64,000 bases of DNA from Protonemura montana (lineage: Eukaryota > Arthropoda > Insecta > Plecoptera > Nemouridae): positions 10,591,021 through 10,655,020 of the forward strand of contig OX387602.1 in the NCBI GenBank assembly GCA_947568835.1, read 5' to 3'. The position numbers and the translations under genes were made by a program. Within the stretch, counting starts at the first letter, position 1. Each line of letters begins with the position of its first letter. The notes beneath the pieces were generated by a model. That model saw only the letters and a list, made by a program, of their open reading frames with translations, was not told where the DNA came from and made no database searches. Positions 1 through 12,964 of this stretch are shown piece after piece.

Positions 1-3000
1 ATTATGCACATTTACCATAAGCATTTTCCACTGACGTGCATGCAAGAATGAGTCATAATTTTCAAAATCAGTTGTTCATTTTGATTTTGACGCTGAACTG
101 CGATGGCAATGTTATTAACATAGCCGAAAATATTAGACGAGGACATAATAAAAACTCCACGGTTTTCTCTAAGGGATGCATCACTTGAAAGGCTAGGTAA
201 CCTACCGTAAACCTTGATTCAGCTGAACAATTTGCTTTAGGCATAATTTATTTATCTGAAAAACTTGCACGCATTCTTGCTATAACATCAGAATGCCACT
301 TGTGAGTACAAAGGGAGATGATATATTTCAGTTAACCCTACTTTGACCGGATTAATGATACGTCTACATACGCCTTCGCTCGATCGAGTGCTCTAAAGAG
401 GGGGGTTTGGGGGCAGGGGGGCTCCACGGGTGGCCATTCGTGCGCTTCGCGAGCACAGCCATGACTGCCACGACTTTGAACCTAGCTTGGCGTCTCCGCG
501 TGCTTGCAACGGCCAGATAATCGCAACGTACTATCGATAAATGTGTATATTTAAATTTGAAAACCATTTGAAAAGCATCCACCATGGATAGATATATGGC
601 GTCGATATGTATGCTTAAATAATAGAAACAAACATGCATTTGGATCAAATATCACGACCTTCCTCAATAATCTTTAAGCATTAATACGGTTCAGAGCCGA
701 GAGGTATTACTAACTCAAACTGCCGTTCAAAACTTTGCTTTTGTATATACGTGAGTTTGGTTAGAAGAGGATGAAGCTACCTTACAAGTTACAACATTTA
801 TACATCAACCGTCGTTTTTCTTGAAAACAATATAAAACTGCATATATCTTGGTGCAGGATATTAAGCTTGCACTATAATGCATACATCTTGAATATCTGA
901 GAGAATATAAAGAATTTTATCACTCGATTCACTGGTTTATTAACATATTATATAACTTCGATCTTCATGAGACAACGCACCATTTATATTTACGCCCATT
1001 TTTATGAAATATTTCAAGAATGTTTTGATAAAAGATAGTTTATTATCTACCCGGCCAAAACGCCCTCTGCGCTCCTCCATTATTCCTCGACACCCGGAAA
1101 TGTGTCAGGAATTTCGCTCCGGCCATGCACGCTGCACGATCCTGCGCAGACAGGCGTGCGCAACGACGCAGGAGTTGGGCCCTATCGGGGCTGATTACAG
1201 TCGTCTACGACGCCCAACAAAAACTCCCATAAAGAACGGCGAATGTCCCTAAACTCACAGAGAGCTCTTTCAAAACAGAGAGCAGCAACACTCGTGGCAA
1301 GATAAAAACATCACGCAATATCATCCATCCAGAGCAAATAATGCGTCCAGAGATGTGAAATGAGATATCTCTTCGTACTCTCCTCTTTACGGTGCATCTG
1401 TACCAGCGAGTTATTCTCTTTAGCATGCATGCGCCGTATACGGCGTCGGATGGGGTAAAGGGGTGGTTTGCGGGGGTGAGCGTCGGCACGGGCGTCGCGG
1501 CGCCGGCGCTGATGCTGGTGCGCGCAGCGCTGCTGCGTTCTCGACCCCGAGCGACGAACAGAGGCAGTGGGGCAAAGTGGGGTAGGTCTGGGTTCATTCG
1601 TCTGCTCTCACACCACCCTCGCCGCCCCTGCACCCTCTCCGGCGTCCCGCCCGCCCTACCAACTCCCTCACCAGCGGTCGATACACTTTGTCTGCTCGGG
1701 CCCAGACATTGGCGGCGCGCTGCACTGCTATCATACAGTACGAATCAATAGGTACATGACCTAAGACCACAAAAATATCATTTCATAACACGAGGTCATG
1801 CCAGGTCAAATGCACCGTGTCAAATAGTACCTGCGTTATAGGGAAATGTTATGTTGACATCGAGAATTGTATCGAAGATTGCGGAAGCGTTTTACTGTTG
1901 CTCTCTTTCGGGGTTCCACTTAAGTTTGACGCGAACAGACAACGTCTAGGTCCAGGATAAGGAAGCTGGAAGTGAGGGTTGGGGTAGTCTGCGCAGCACA
2001 CAAGGAAGTAGCGAGCAGAGGGAGGCGAGACGGTAGCAGACATCAATAATTACCGTCTGGTAATGCGCTCCAGCGAACGAAAGAGGCGCAAAGTTTAAGA
2101 ACTAGTCCCTGGGAGGTGATGCATCCCCCTTGCACCACGCCGCGACTCTGGTGCGTCTGGGATGTCGGGGGTGGCTTTTTTGCGACGAGATCAATGGGGT
2201 CATGACCTCGGGCAAACCCAGACGACCCCTGAGGGTATTATTACATGGATGTGATGATGACGTCCAGACGGTCTACCGAGAGGCCCAGACTGCAGGCTCG
2301 TTCAATGCGCAGCTCGACGCACGGACAAAGGATTGCAGCCCTGGAGCCCGAAAAACGCTCGCTCGAATATATCTACGGGAAACATCTCTTTGTTCACATT
2401 TTCCGGGGTGGAAAATGTGCATCCCATTTGGATGATGGAGGAGCTTTTCTTCGTTTTTAATGGCGTTTTCGCAACGGTATGGTGATAATATTTCAATTCA
2501 CGCTTTTAGTTATGTGGCTGGCCGATTTGAGAAAAAAAACGGTGATAGATAACGCATGACGGTATTGATAAGGAGAACGAATGGCTACGTGATCCTGCGT
2601 GATCTGGAGTCAGGATTTCGTCGAAGTCATCCTTTCTGTATTTAATTAGGCCAATCTATTTTTAGCATTTCGCATGCTGAACTTTAACTTGGGTAATTCC
2701 CTTTATGTTTGAATTTCATTTGCAGAAATAGTTTTAATGTTTCCATAAGCCAGTCATTGTTCTTTTTTCGTCCTTAATTAATTAGTTCACGAAAACTATT
2801 CTACCCCGTTTTCGCCAACTATATCCAGAATATCAAAATTGTTCCAATTTCAACAAAATACAATACATCAAGATTAATATCCCCAGTTCCCCAGATCGAC
2901 TTTGACTGACACAAATGCAGCGCGCTCATCCCGGCATGTGTGATTGAGCTAGAGCTTCAAATATTATGACACTCGGCTAATCCTGAACCCTCGTAAATTT

Positions 3001-3093
3001 CCAATTGCATATCCCTGGCCTGACTGCAGTCTGCATGGAGCCGATGGCACGATGGTAATGTATTGAATATATTATGAGATTGTCTGTCACACG
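1..3093. other. Gene-free stretch with two GC-rich blocks
   Basis: No reading frame here looks like a conserved protein. The longest open frames (up to 142 codons) lie in the GC-rich blocks, where stop codons are rare, and the block at 1205-1750 is open on both strands, as expected by chance. The rest is AT-rich and featureless to me. No RNA gene or transposon ends were recognised. Confidence 0.6.
1425..1730. other. GC- and CpG-rich island
   Basis: About 300 bases rich in CG dinucleotides (for example GCGTCGCGGCGCCGGCGC near 1490-1510), standing out from AT-rich flanks. A smaller GC-rich block lies at about 1045-1220. In arthropods such islands can be promoters or non-coding first exons of a distant gene, but I see no TATA box with an initiator here. 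The function is unknown. Confidence 0.35.
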
Positions 3094-3130
3094 TTGGCTG
3101 GTTGGTTGGTTGGTTGGTTGGTTGGTTGGT

Positions 3131-3165
<35 letters not shown>
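3094..3165. repeat. GGTT/GGCT compound microsatellite
   Basis: About seven GGTT units change into about eight GGCT units with no interruption. This two-part structure suggests that a T/C change arose within a tetranucleotide array and then spread by slippage. The Gln-Pro-Ala-Ser-like open frame on the minus strand here is only the repeat being translated. Confidence 0.95.
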
Positions 3166-5860
3166 AGTGCAGCGAGCTACGATCAATCGCATGGACCTAC
3201 CCTAACGTGCAATGGCGGCCTCGTCTGGCCTGGAAGTATGGCTAGTCGCCGCTGAACTAGCTCGCCGTCTCGCTGGGGGGCCCAAATCTGGGGCAGCTTT
3301 GGCGCAAGAGCATTACGGAAGTACGAACCACCTCTGACCGGATATAGAACTTTACTTCCGTGCTTGCCAGAACAAAGAATTGATTTACTGAAAATGGTTT
3401 TGGTGCGGGGGTGTGCTCGAGCACTAAATTATTTCAAGTCTCTTCTCAATGAGACTTGAGTCACTCATTATGTTTATATGTTTTGTGTATGAGTAGGTAG
3501 GTAACTTGACAGATTATTGATATCTGTTCCTTTCCGATTTATCGTTCAATTGTTTGAATTTTTAAGAAGAAATGCACATAATTAGTTTTTTGTCTGGAGG
3601 ATAAAAATACTGTGAATCTATTGAGTAATAGTATTTAGCAACGGTGGGAAAATGCGGTCCTTCGTTGACTTCGGTGCGGTTCCCATTGGAAAATAAGAAC
3701 TGCTTTTCTTTCACGAATCTTTATCAGGAATGTCTAGAAACATAAACTAACTTTAAAAATTGATTTCATGAGGATGCTATCTTCAGGTCCATGTATTACC
3801 CAAAATGCATGGATTTGCTTAAAAAAACCTTGACCTCCAAAAAAAGGCTGTTTCACATGACTCAAAACGACTCAAATCCTCTCATCAAGGAAATTGCTGT
3901 GTGGGCCCCACATACCTTATTGTCTAAAATAGCCCTCAAAACAGTAGATTTGATACAGTGCGTTGCGAGCGAAATACATTTAAGCTACATTTTGTAAGTT
4001 TTCTAAACGGAAATTTTATTTGCTTATTTTAATTTAAATTTCCAATGATGAGGCTGTAAAAAAATATACGAAAAACCGGAATATATCTCACATTGACTAC
4101 ATGCGTGCCCACCCCTACTACATAAGAAGGCAAATACGTAGATTAATTGAAGATCCGCATAAAGTTTCTATATAAAAACAATAAAAATAACTAGTTAAAT
4201 GATTGCTTTAATAAAATTATGATTACATTTTCACATAAATCAAAGTCGATATTACTGCTGCGAAGTATGCAATAAAATATAGTGTACAATATGTTTTATT
4301 ATACGCTGTACGCTATAATACGTTCTGATAGGCTTTGCGCACTGTAGCCCAGTCAACAGCACGTGGAGATGATCTAGCGTGTAGTACTGTGAAGAGAGAA
4401 CCACGTTTCATATCCTACATACAACACGCTCGGTGATCTTTACCCCCGCAAATGTGACATTCGTGCAATATATTCCATCGATTGATACAGAGAAAACGCA
4501 ATCCTTCATAATTAATCAAGAACTACTTTTTTATTTGTTTGTTTTTTTTTTTCCTACTTGAAACACTGACTTGTTTTCTACTATTTCTATCGGTAGTTTG
4601 TCGAAACGATATTGTACGTAAAGAAACATGCAAACTGCTATTTGTAAATATAAACATGTTGCCTGCGTGTGTTTCGCCGTTACTGTTGGAGATATTTTCT
4701 TTCGGTGTCGACGTCGTGGCGGCACCACTGACGTCGTTGTTGTGCGTCGTTGTTGCTTCGTTAAACTAATAATACATAGTGTCAATAAGAAATGTCGTTA
4801 AACACTTGGGTAATGTGGTGTAATAAGATGGATGCACATTTGAATGCTGTGCTGCGTGTAATGATAGTTCTGCTTGCTATGGCGGCTTTATGTAAATTAG
4901 AGGGGATCTGAGATCGAATCTTGAGTAATTAGCTTGCGTGAATGCAGCTTCGTATGTTTCAAACTGTAGCTGGCCTACTGAGAAAGAAGTTTTAATTCAA
5001 ATGCTATAATGCCAAACCTAGATTTCAGAATAACTAAGTTGAGTGATTTCGAAGATTTCTTGAAATTTTTTTCTAAATCTTTCCAAATCGGTCAGTTAAA
5101 CAGATCGAACAGACAGAAAAGTAAAAGAAAATCTATTTATTTTTCTCTGGGTAGCCAAACTGAGCCTACGATTTGCTCGCTACGCTCATGTAATTAATAT
5201 TGAAGCCGCTACCGGAGAGCCCTAACTACCATAATTTTTTAAGAAATACAAAAGTATGGTCGCGTCCAAACTTTGCAAATTATTAGCGAAAATGTAATTT
5301 TTGTAACAATGTTGAATGATGTTTGTTTGGGCCGTATTAAAATTCGAGAACATCCTCAAAGCCATGAGCTACGTTAGCGTAAAATAGTGTTCAAGGTCAA
5401 GATCTTACGGTGCTTGTCTTGTTAGAATTTCACCGCTAGACTTGGTGTTTTCCCAACACTGACTTCACTCAAAAACCATTTGTAAAAATCATGAAAAAGT
5501 ATAAATTAAGATACAGTAACAACTGAACCAGAAAATTCGAAGATTTAAATTCGCAGTGCCAATCATTACCAAATTAATCGACAATTAATCTACATGAAAA
5601 TATTCTTCGAGAGCGTACTCAAAGAGGTACTGATACCCGTTGATTGTGTATCAATGGCAATTGATTTTTCTGCTACAAAAATGACCTTGAACTCGATTCA
5701 TTTTGAGAGATACGCCCGACAATTTCTCTCCCTTCCACCGCCCCCTTCGCTGCCAATGATTGTCAGAACTGTGTCAATACGGAGTCAACAGCCACCTCTC
5801 CCCCCCCCCCCTCCCTCTCAAAAAATTCCTTTAATATCAATGTTGAGTTTCATTTCCACC
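3166..5860. other. Gene-free stretch
   Basis: AT-rich sequence without a convincing coding region. A perfect 8-bp inverted repeat, CAAGTCTC (3435-3442) and GAGACTTG (3451-3458), could form a small hairpin. A T-rich tract lies around 4528-4555. Nothing else was recognised. Confidence 0.6.
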
Positions 5861-5864
5861 CTAG

Positions 5865-6270
5865 ATGAGTGATACACCAATTCCATTCGAGAGAGAGGTT
5901 GGAATGAAGAAATTTGAATCAGCCCTAAATAACTTCTGGAGAGAGTTAAGAGGGATGAAAGTTAGTTCAACAACGTCCGTCATCTTGCTAATCAACCATC
6001 TCGACAGCATGAATTTGTAGAGGAATCCTGTTTTTTTAATTGTACCGTCCTTCGGAAGGGACATTAAGCCAGTGGTACCCTTGATGATTTTCGACATGAG
6101 TAGGCTACGTGCTAGTACCGGGTTCCCCTTTCTTCCTTCTAGTCTAGTTTGGGTGCATCATAATAATTCCCATCGTCACCTACTCACTCACTCACCGACA
6201 CGATTATATCAGTGCCACAAGACTGGTTATCAAAACAGTGCGACGCTAGACAGAGAAATCAATCAATAGA
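5865..6270 (+). mobile_element. Possible retroelement (LINE/SINE) tail relic
   Basis: A self-complementary block GTCCTTCGGAAGGGAC (6047-6062) is followed by a 'cattaagccagtgg' segment, 'gagtaggctacgtgct', and 'accgggttcccc' (about 6118-6129). It ends in short CACT and CAAT direct repeats at 6180-6290. This order of motifs recalls the 3' tails of non-LTR elements scattered through polyneopteran insect genomes. That comparison is from memory, so the class is uncertain, and the 5' edge is a guess. No reverse transcriptase coding is left. Confidence 0.35.
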
Positions 6271-9087
6271 CCAATCAATCGTTACCTTGCCTTCGACTTG
6301 CACAACTTACCACATTTTCCTTGTAACTCCACTGCTTATTAAAGTGGTAATTACCCTATTTCTAGGTGTAGACTTGGAATTGGAAACACAAAGAAAGCTC
6401 GCGACCCCAGAATACACGAAAGTGTCATCATCAGTAACTGAAATTTGTAATACACTATTAAGATTTTAGTCAGAGAGCACTGCAGCTTTGTTGATCCAAA
6501 AATATATTTTCGATGCGGTTTTTGAAAAAAACTTTTGATTTTTTTTAGCCCCGAGTGATCACTAAATGTCGCACGAAGAATACAATTTTTCCAGTAGACC
6601 AATGTACTAGCGCTAGGGTCGAAATGTACCTGTGTTATTCTTTGGGATGTGGTTTTTCTAAAAAAATAATTAACAGGTAAAATGTAATTGTAAGAAGTAA
6701 GCGAATCATTGTGAAAATACAGTTTGGTTTAAATATTTCTTTACATACCTAATGAAGTCTTACATTTCGATTAATTGCCATCATAACAAGATGGCCACTT
6801 CAATTACAGCAAGAGATGTACTCCGAGAGCAATTCTCCATTCAGACAATTCGTGAGCGATAAGTGAGAGACAAATCTAGTGAGGAGAAAAGTTTACACAT
6901 AAGGTATGGAACGGTTGTTTGCAATTTCTACGCTGAATCGCGCTATACCAAAGCAATGGTCCATGACTCCTGACTCCCGAGACACTGCACTTCAACGTTG
7001 ACCTTTGCATGCATTTAAATCAATACAGTCAGTGTCATGATATTGTTGAATTTACCTCTGGCAATTGACATCTTTATTATGAACGTTTTTTACAGAAATG
7101 TTTACTGAAAATGTACCAAAAATGAATCGAGTTCAAGATCTTTTTTTTTAATAATTGTAAAAAAACGAATTATTTCTTTATTTCTTTATTAGTTATTTAT
7201 TATTTATCCTTCTTTTAATACACATAAAAATATATTTACTACATATATGGAGGTACAATCCTCCTCCTAGTTTTGAAAGTGTTTTATTTAATTGTGCTCA
7301 GGAATACAGTGCTCTTGGCTCAAAATATACCAAAAAGAAAACACAAAAACACAAAACTCAAAAACATGAAACTCATAAACACAAAATAGGCCTTTAAAAA
7401 AAACGCCCCTTCAAAAATAGGAAAAAAAAATGCCAAGACGGCGAAGAAGATGAAGCAGGTAGAAAGAAGCATGAGATGTGCACTGCGCAGACTGCGCATG
7501 ATTGCAGTGTGTAACCAAAGATTGATATGTTCATTGTGATATTGCGTGTATTGCTATGCGAACGCGTGATATCGATGCACACACCCGTCGTCCGTCGCCA
7601 GTCGAAACCACACGATATCAAGTTTGAGATTCGCAAAAGTGGCCTTTCCACTTGCAGGATGCGTGTGTAATAATATATATTTATGGTCAAAATGTAGCTG
7701 ATGATTTTCAGGTGAGCTCCCCCTCCAAGAAATCGAACGTGGCTCGACGGTAACTTCGACGTGGTTTTTGTTCGAAACAAATTTTAGTAAGCGAATTGCA
7801 TTGAGAAATGTACCGATGCGTGAAGATTTTGCACGAAATATTTTTGAAACGTCGAAACTGATTTGTAAAACAGTGCTGTTTTTACACAATTCGAATGCAA
7901 ATTAAATGCTGTGATGTATATATAGATATAACCATAGGTGTACCAACGACTTCAAGAGCAATTAATTGAACTACGCCTCTTCACGATTCCGAGAATCTAT
8001 GAGAAGAAAATAGTTGTGTTTAGCATGCCGATAACAACCAAAGCTCGGAGCAAAATGCATTCATTGTATCTTGATCACTTGTATTAAATCATACTGCAAT
8101 ATCATTAAATTAGCAATATTGTTCTCTATATGCCTGACGCTTCATCTTAGAGGTGTTTAATTGAATTTCCTTTGAAATTCTGCAATTTTCCCTCGATTGA
8201 TTGATTTTTATTTCCTTTTATGATGATTAAAGGCAGACAGACTTTCAATAGCTACTTCTTGAAAACTTCATAACATAGTGAACAGAACAAAGGATTTACT
8301 TTTAAATTAAATTATTACATTATTACACTCCAAAAAGACGGCAAGTAATTTCATTTTCAAAATTATAAAAAACTATCGTCGCCCACTTGGAAATTAAAGT
8401 AGCATTTTTGCCTAAAGTTATTGATTCTAATGAAGCTGGTATGTCTTTAAGTTAAATCTACATTCAATATCACCTTGTAGGTGTGCCTGTAAGTGTTTCA
8501 AAATCCATCACAGTTAATATTTCATGGTTTATTCAGTTTATAAAATACACATCTGTTTATGTGTTCAGTAAATGTCTCAAATAAACGTGTAATTTTTCAT
8601 GAGATGCAAATTTCATCGGCTGTCGCCCCCCCCCCCCCCCCCCCCCAACCCTCCTCATCGCAATATCCTGTGATACTAGTGGAATCTGAACGATTTTCTT
8701 GCATAATTAGTGAAGGTCATACCACGGCTTTACCACTCAAACTTGATGCTGAGCTATGCTAGTTTGCATAACGTTAAACTTATCCAACTAATAAATAAAT
8801 AAAATAAAAAAGGAGTGTCGTGAATTTTAAAACAACGATACAAATTTGGTGTACTCTTGGAATTGAATTTTGTCTGCCATCGAGCTTTGGCCCATGGTCA
8901 TAAAAATGTAAGCACGTTTCTAATTTGCCTTTAGCGATTCTCTTGACTTAAATTACTCAAAATGTAAAAGCACGTGTTATTCAGAAAGATAGAGAAATAC
9001 AATTTTTTTAAATGATGAGTTCACATAAATTTGAATTTTACGATGAGAAACGTATGTAATTTAAGGTGCCTCCCTATTAGCATTGTG
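6271..9087. other. Gene-free stretch
   Basis: AT-rich, with many A- and T-runs (for example at 7141-7205). An open frame of 128 codons at 7394-7780 on the minus strand has low-complexity hydrophobic ends and no recognisable domain. A homopolymer C tract at 8626-8646 is listed separately. Confidence 0.6.
8626..8646. repeat. Homopolymer C tract (21 C)
   Basis: Twenty-one consecutive C residues, followed by AACCCTCC. The other strand is a G run that could form a G-quadruplex. The true length in the genome may differ, because such runs are prone to sequencing and assembly error. Shorter C runs occur near 5803 and 18236. Confidence 0.9.
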
Positions 9088-9099
9088 TTTATAGAAATA

Positions 9100-9432
9100 G
9101 TCAGAGTACCAGCGTTAATATCAAACGTTCTGCTGATCAAACGAGGCGGCAACGCATGATATCGATAGGTGCCACCCGATGGCGTTTGCGGCCGTCTTTT
9201 TTTAAAAAACCTCTAAAATTAATTAATTAGTACTCAAAATAGTTGGAGTGAATATTAATAATCATAAATTGGACGCATATCAGTCTCAAAAGCAAGTAAT
9301 CTGCCCGAAATAACGAAATTAAATTAACTAGCTATCAAAACGGCGGTGATTCCATCTAGTGGCTTCCTCAATTTTTTGTCGGTAAACTAGTCAATTGGCG
9401 GGCTGAAGGCAGTTTAACATTAGTGCTATGGT
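9100..9432. mobile_element. MITE-like element, copy 1
   Basis: The left end (TACCAGCGTTAATATCAAAC, 9107-9126) resembles the reverse complement of the right end (gcagtttaacattagtgctatggta, about 9408-9432), so the segment has imperfect terminal inverted repeats. The inner left part, about 9123-9245 (CTGCTGA, GATATC, GCGGCCGT followed by a T run and AAATTAA), aligns by eye with 23865-23980 in copy 2. The right ends also match (CAGTTTAACATTAG). There is no coding capacity, which fits a diverged non-autonomous DNA transposon. Target-site duplications could not be assigned, so both edges are approximate and the superfamily is unknown. Confidence 0.5.
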
Positions 9433-12055
9433 AATCCGGTAGTAGCCTGTCAAACTCTTTTAGGAAAAACATTATACCTACTAGTAAATTCTTCGATAAC
9501 CCTGACCTAACAAACAATTAAAATGCATAATTATGAATAAACAGACAGGTATCGCCATACACGTGTAATCAAGTGATGCACCTGTAATTATGCACTTGAG
9601 CTGCACTGCTCTTTAGAACTTGTCGGCTAATTATCTGCGTAATAACTTAATAATTGTGAACAAATTAGCCACCTGCGTTATTTATTAGTTTACGAGTCGT
9701 ACACGACGAAAGGAGCATTGACAAATTTTGTCATCGTGCCGTGAGAATTAACTACAATTCAGAATCTATTGTGAACCAATTACGGAAAGTGTCAGAGGGA
9801 ATTCAAGGATAGTTCGTAATGTACGTAACTGGGTACAATACAAAATAATGTGAGTGCTTCGCATGACCCTGATACATTTCAAAAACTAGTCTGTAAGTAG
9901 TTTTGACTTGTTTCACAGGTACTACCTTTACAAAACATAATTTATAGAGTTTCTGAGGAGTACATCGATCGCTGTTAAGTTTGAGTAGAAGCGCTTACAA
10001 CAAATGGCTTTTGTGTATGTAAACCCTGTTAAAATGTGAAGTTTCTTTTTCATAATGTGGCATGAAATCCTCCCTATGACGCTTTGAGCTGAATACACGG
10101 AGCGAAGGTTGTCCCTGATTGGCATTTTTTAAATTTTACACCATTCACATAAACAATAAACCACATTTTTTTTGTGAAATTATGCTTTGTTTTTCTCCTT
10201 TTCTGTCGTATTTTTGCTGTTTATTTGCAGAAATCATCTATTAACAGTCGGTACCGAGATAAGTTTACAGCCGTATGATATTTATATTCATGCCACTTCC
10301 GCATATTATTATAAGTTGCGTATACATTTTATAGCCAAACTAAATGAAATATATCACAAAGCTCGCATACATTGAATTTTTAAAAGAATGTCGATTATTG
10401 TCAATGTTATAATTAAAATTAAAATCGCTGAGTCACAGACCTTGATTTGAAGCGTCCTGACTACGGCTGATAGATCATTTTATTGTAATACACAGACAGG
10501 ACTAGGAGCCGATATCAAGTAATATTCAAGATGTGTAGGGCGTATCTCCAACTCCTTCGTCGAGATTTATAATTAAAGTAGTGCGTCACGAAGGAATCAA
10601 GCCCATTGGCGTGTGGCGTGAAACGCTCTCTGCCTATATACGTTTTCATTGATTTTTCTATAGAGTCCATGGCACAAATACCCATTGGAAATGGCTAACT
10701 TGCGAGGGAGGCTTTTTCTTAAAATCTAGAGCATCGGCTAAAAGGAATTGAGTCCAGTGGTCGATAAGGGCTCGTGAAAAACGCAGCGAAGCCCATTAAG
10801 CCCGATTTTTTTTTTAATCTTATTTACAATTTAGGACGCTTTGTATGTCCCTGCGAATTTTTAAGTTGATGACCAAAAATATGACTCCAGCAAATAAATC
10901 GCACACAACTCAAAATAAGTATAAACAGGTCACTACGGCTGCAAGTTACTTCAGTTAAAAGCGATCAACGAATATTCACAATTCAATTTCAATCGGAATC
11001 AATTTCCGTTCATCACAGCTTTTTTTCCTTTCCGAAATGTTTACGATTCGCCAAATCGAGTGAAAAACATCGATTATCGAGGCATGTCGGTCAACTGATT
11101 GTGTAGCCACTTGTCACAGCTTTCGCACCAATCTGCAAATGCAAATTAACCTCTCGGATATGAACGTTCAAACTGCGTCCAAACATCTACAGTGTTAACA
11201 CCACAGAGGCGAGGGTGAATTTAAAGAATTTTAGTGGCGTGCCCCAAGGCAACAGTCGGCTATACGTTGGACGGAAAATACTTTTATATTGATGTCGTTA
11301 GTTGCGGAAGTGACCGCTGGACACGCAGCGCGAACGAAATGAGCGTGTTTAGTAGACCTGGCATACAAAGGAAAATCGAAAATGGAGGTTCGCGCGCGGC
11401 GCAGAACGTCTCAGAACTTTACCAAAGGCAGCCTGTTTTTTTAAATTTTATACTACAGAAAAAAAGAATCAGGTTCTATTAATCTGCCAAATGGCCCTTA
11501 ACCATCTCGTTTGCTTACCAAGCTAATTAGCATCATGTATATATATATAGTTAGTGTTAGTTTCTATTTTAATAGACAATCATCCGCGGTGCCCTTTGCG
11601 CCGTTGGGGGCTAGGTGCGTCGACAGATGTGACATTTTGACGCATAAAGGTCGTCGCGTCGGTCCTAGCAATTTTACACCTCAAGAAAACGGTCAACATT
11701 GTAACCTCATGTAGTTCACCATTTTACCGACAACGTCGCCTTCGTGCATTCTGCAATAGGTTTCGCAGATTTGCGTGGATATATTTTTTTTCTCTCTCGG
11801 CTCGAATTTATTTGTATCCGGCTTGCTCTGCCTCAAGGCTCTCAGGGGAATTCCCGGACGTGCCCGCTCGGCCCATTTGTGCGTCTAATAGGCCCCCGCT
11901 TGTAGGTCTATTGCGTTTGAGACTCCACCAAAAGTCAGCCATTTTCTTCCCCCACTCTTTCCCCAAGAAATTTCAGGTCAGATGCGTGAGATTGTTTAGC
12001 TAGATGAACAACACTGCGCCGGCTGTATCAAATTATTTTTGCATTTTTGCTCTCT
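9433..12055. other. Gene-free stretch
   Basis: No supported gene. The base composition becomes less AT-rich from about 11230 (11230-11480, 11580-11720 and 11810-11960 are patches with more GC), leading into the candidate promoter at 12.2 kb. Open frames of 82, 67 and 63 codons in these patches have no family signature. Confidence 0.55.
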
Positions 12056-12079
12056 TATATATATATATATATATATATA
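12056..12079. repeat. TA dinucleotide repeat
   Basis: About twelve TA units in a row, located about 120 bases upstream of the candidate core promoter at 12200. Confidence 0.95.
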
Positions 12080-12199
12080 GCCAGTGAGAGTCGCTGTCAT
12101 TTTTTTATCCATCGTGGTTAGTGATTAGCCTTGGTTTATTCTCATTCGGCAGTTCATTGCACCGTCTCGAGTCCGTATCTGAGGTCCGCAAAGTCGACT

Positions 12200-12232
12200 T
12201 ATAAGCCCACTTAGATGAAATCTCGATCAGTC
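12200..12232 (+). promoter_or_regulatory. Candidate TATA + initiator core promoter
   Basis: TATAAG begins at 12200 and an arthropod-type initiator TCAGTC lies at 12227-12232. If transcription starts at the A of the initiator (12229), the TATA box begins 29 bases upstream, which is the usual spacing. The surrounding 12170-12470 is GC-rich within AT-rich DNA. A good splice donor follows 77 bases downstream of the proposed start. Motif positions are seen; promoter activity and the target gene are inferred. The first recognised gene on this strand is the BTB gene 31 kb downstream. Confidence 0.4.
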
Positions 12233-12305
12233 CGAGTTTGCACCAAACCGAGCGACTAGCAGCGAGCGAGGCCATTTACCGGCTCTGCACTATCTCTCTG
12301 CCGCG
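12229..12305 (+). other. Candidate non-coding first exon
   Basis: A GC-rich segment of about 77 bases runs from the proposed initiator to a splice donor, CCGCG|GTGAGC (GT at 12306-12307). It holds no ATG-initiated frame of note. It could be a distal untranslated exon of the BTB zinc-finger gene, since large insect transcription-factor genes often have promoters tens of kb upstream, or it could belong to a non-coding transcript. This is inference from signals only. Confidence 0.3.
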
Positions 12306-12918
12306 GTGAGCTATTAGCCACGAAGCGGCGACTCACGCACGTTTCTCATTCGATGTCCTTGATTCATCAAGCTGGAGCCGCCCGCGCGCCTCACCGCTCG
12401 TGTTCAACGCAGGACAACGCGCAACTAGCGACCGTCTTGCTAAATTATTGATTGCACTATTTGGGCCTTTCGTGGATCGGTATACGCTAGGTCATCGGGA
12501 TTCGGCAAATATTCATTTTTGTAGTATGTATGAGTGGTTTTGACTGTTTTTTTCTGTCGCTGTATAACTCTAATTCGCAAAACTTAGAAGTGGTAACAAT
12601 AACTGAGCTGAAACGTAACCGTGTAGGTTTTTGGAGAAAGGAATACTTCATTTTCATTTTCTTGAGTGCTCTAGCATTTTTTGTCTTTAAATATTCCCAA
12701 TAAACATTTGAAAACAATTACAGAGAATATGGAGCTTTTTAACGATTTTTTTTTTTTTTTTTTTACTCAAACTTCAGGAAAATTAAATATAAATGTATAT
12801 ATAGAACAAACTGACGTAAAACGACATCGGAAAAGCTCACCTTTTTCCTGGAAAGCTGCCTGCAAACGAAGCCAATCCATAATCTGACAACCACGATAAT
12901 TTAGGCCGCAGAGTGTGA
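12306..12918. other. Gene-free stretch with T tract
   Basis: The GC-rich composition continues to about 12470, then AT-rich sequence with a run of 19 T at 12746-12764. No coding region recognised. Confidence 0.5.
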
Positions 12919-12964
12919 GCACGCACGCACGCAAGCATGCACGCATGCACGCAGGCACGCACGT
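12919..12964. repeat. Imperfect GCAC/CACG microsatellite
   Basis: A CACG/CATG-rich imperfect tetranucleotide array. A similar CACG array occurs at 31747-31788. The alternating purine-pyrimidine sequence could adopt Z-DNA, but no role is evident. Confidence 0.85.
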
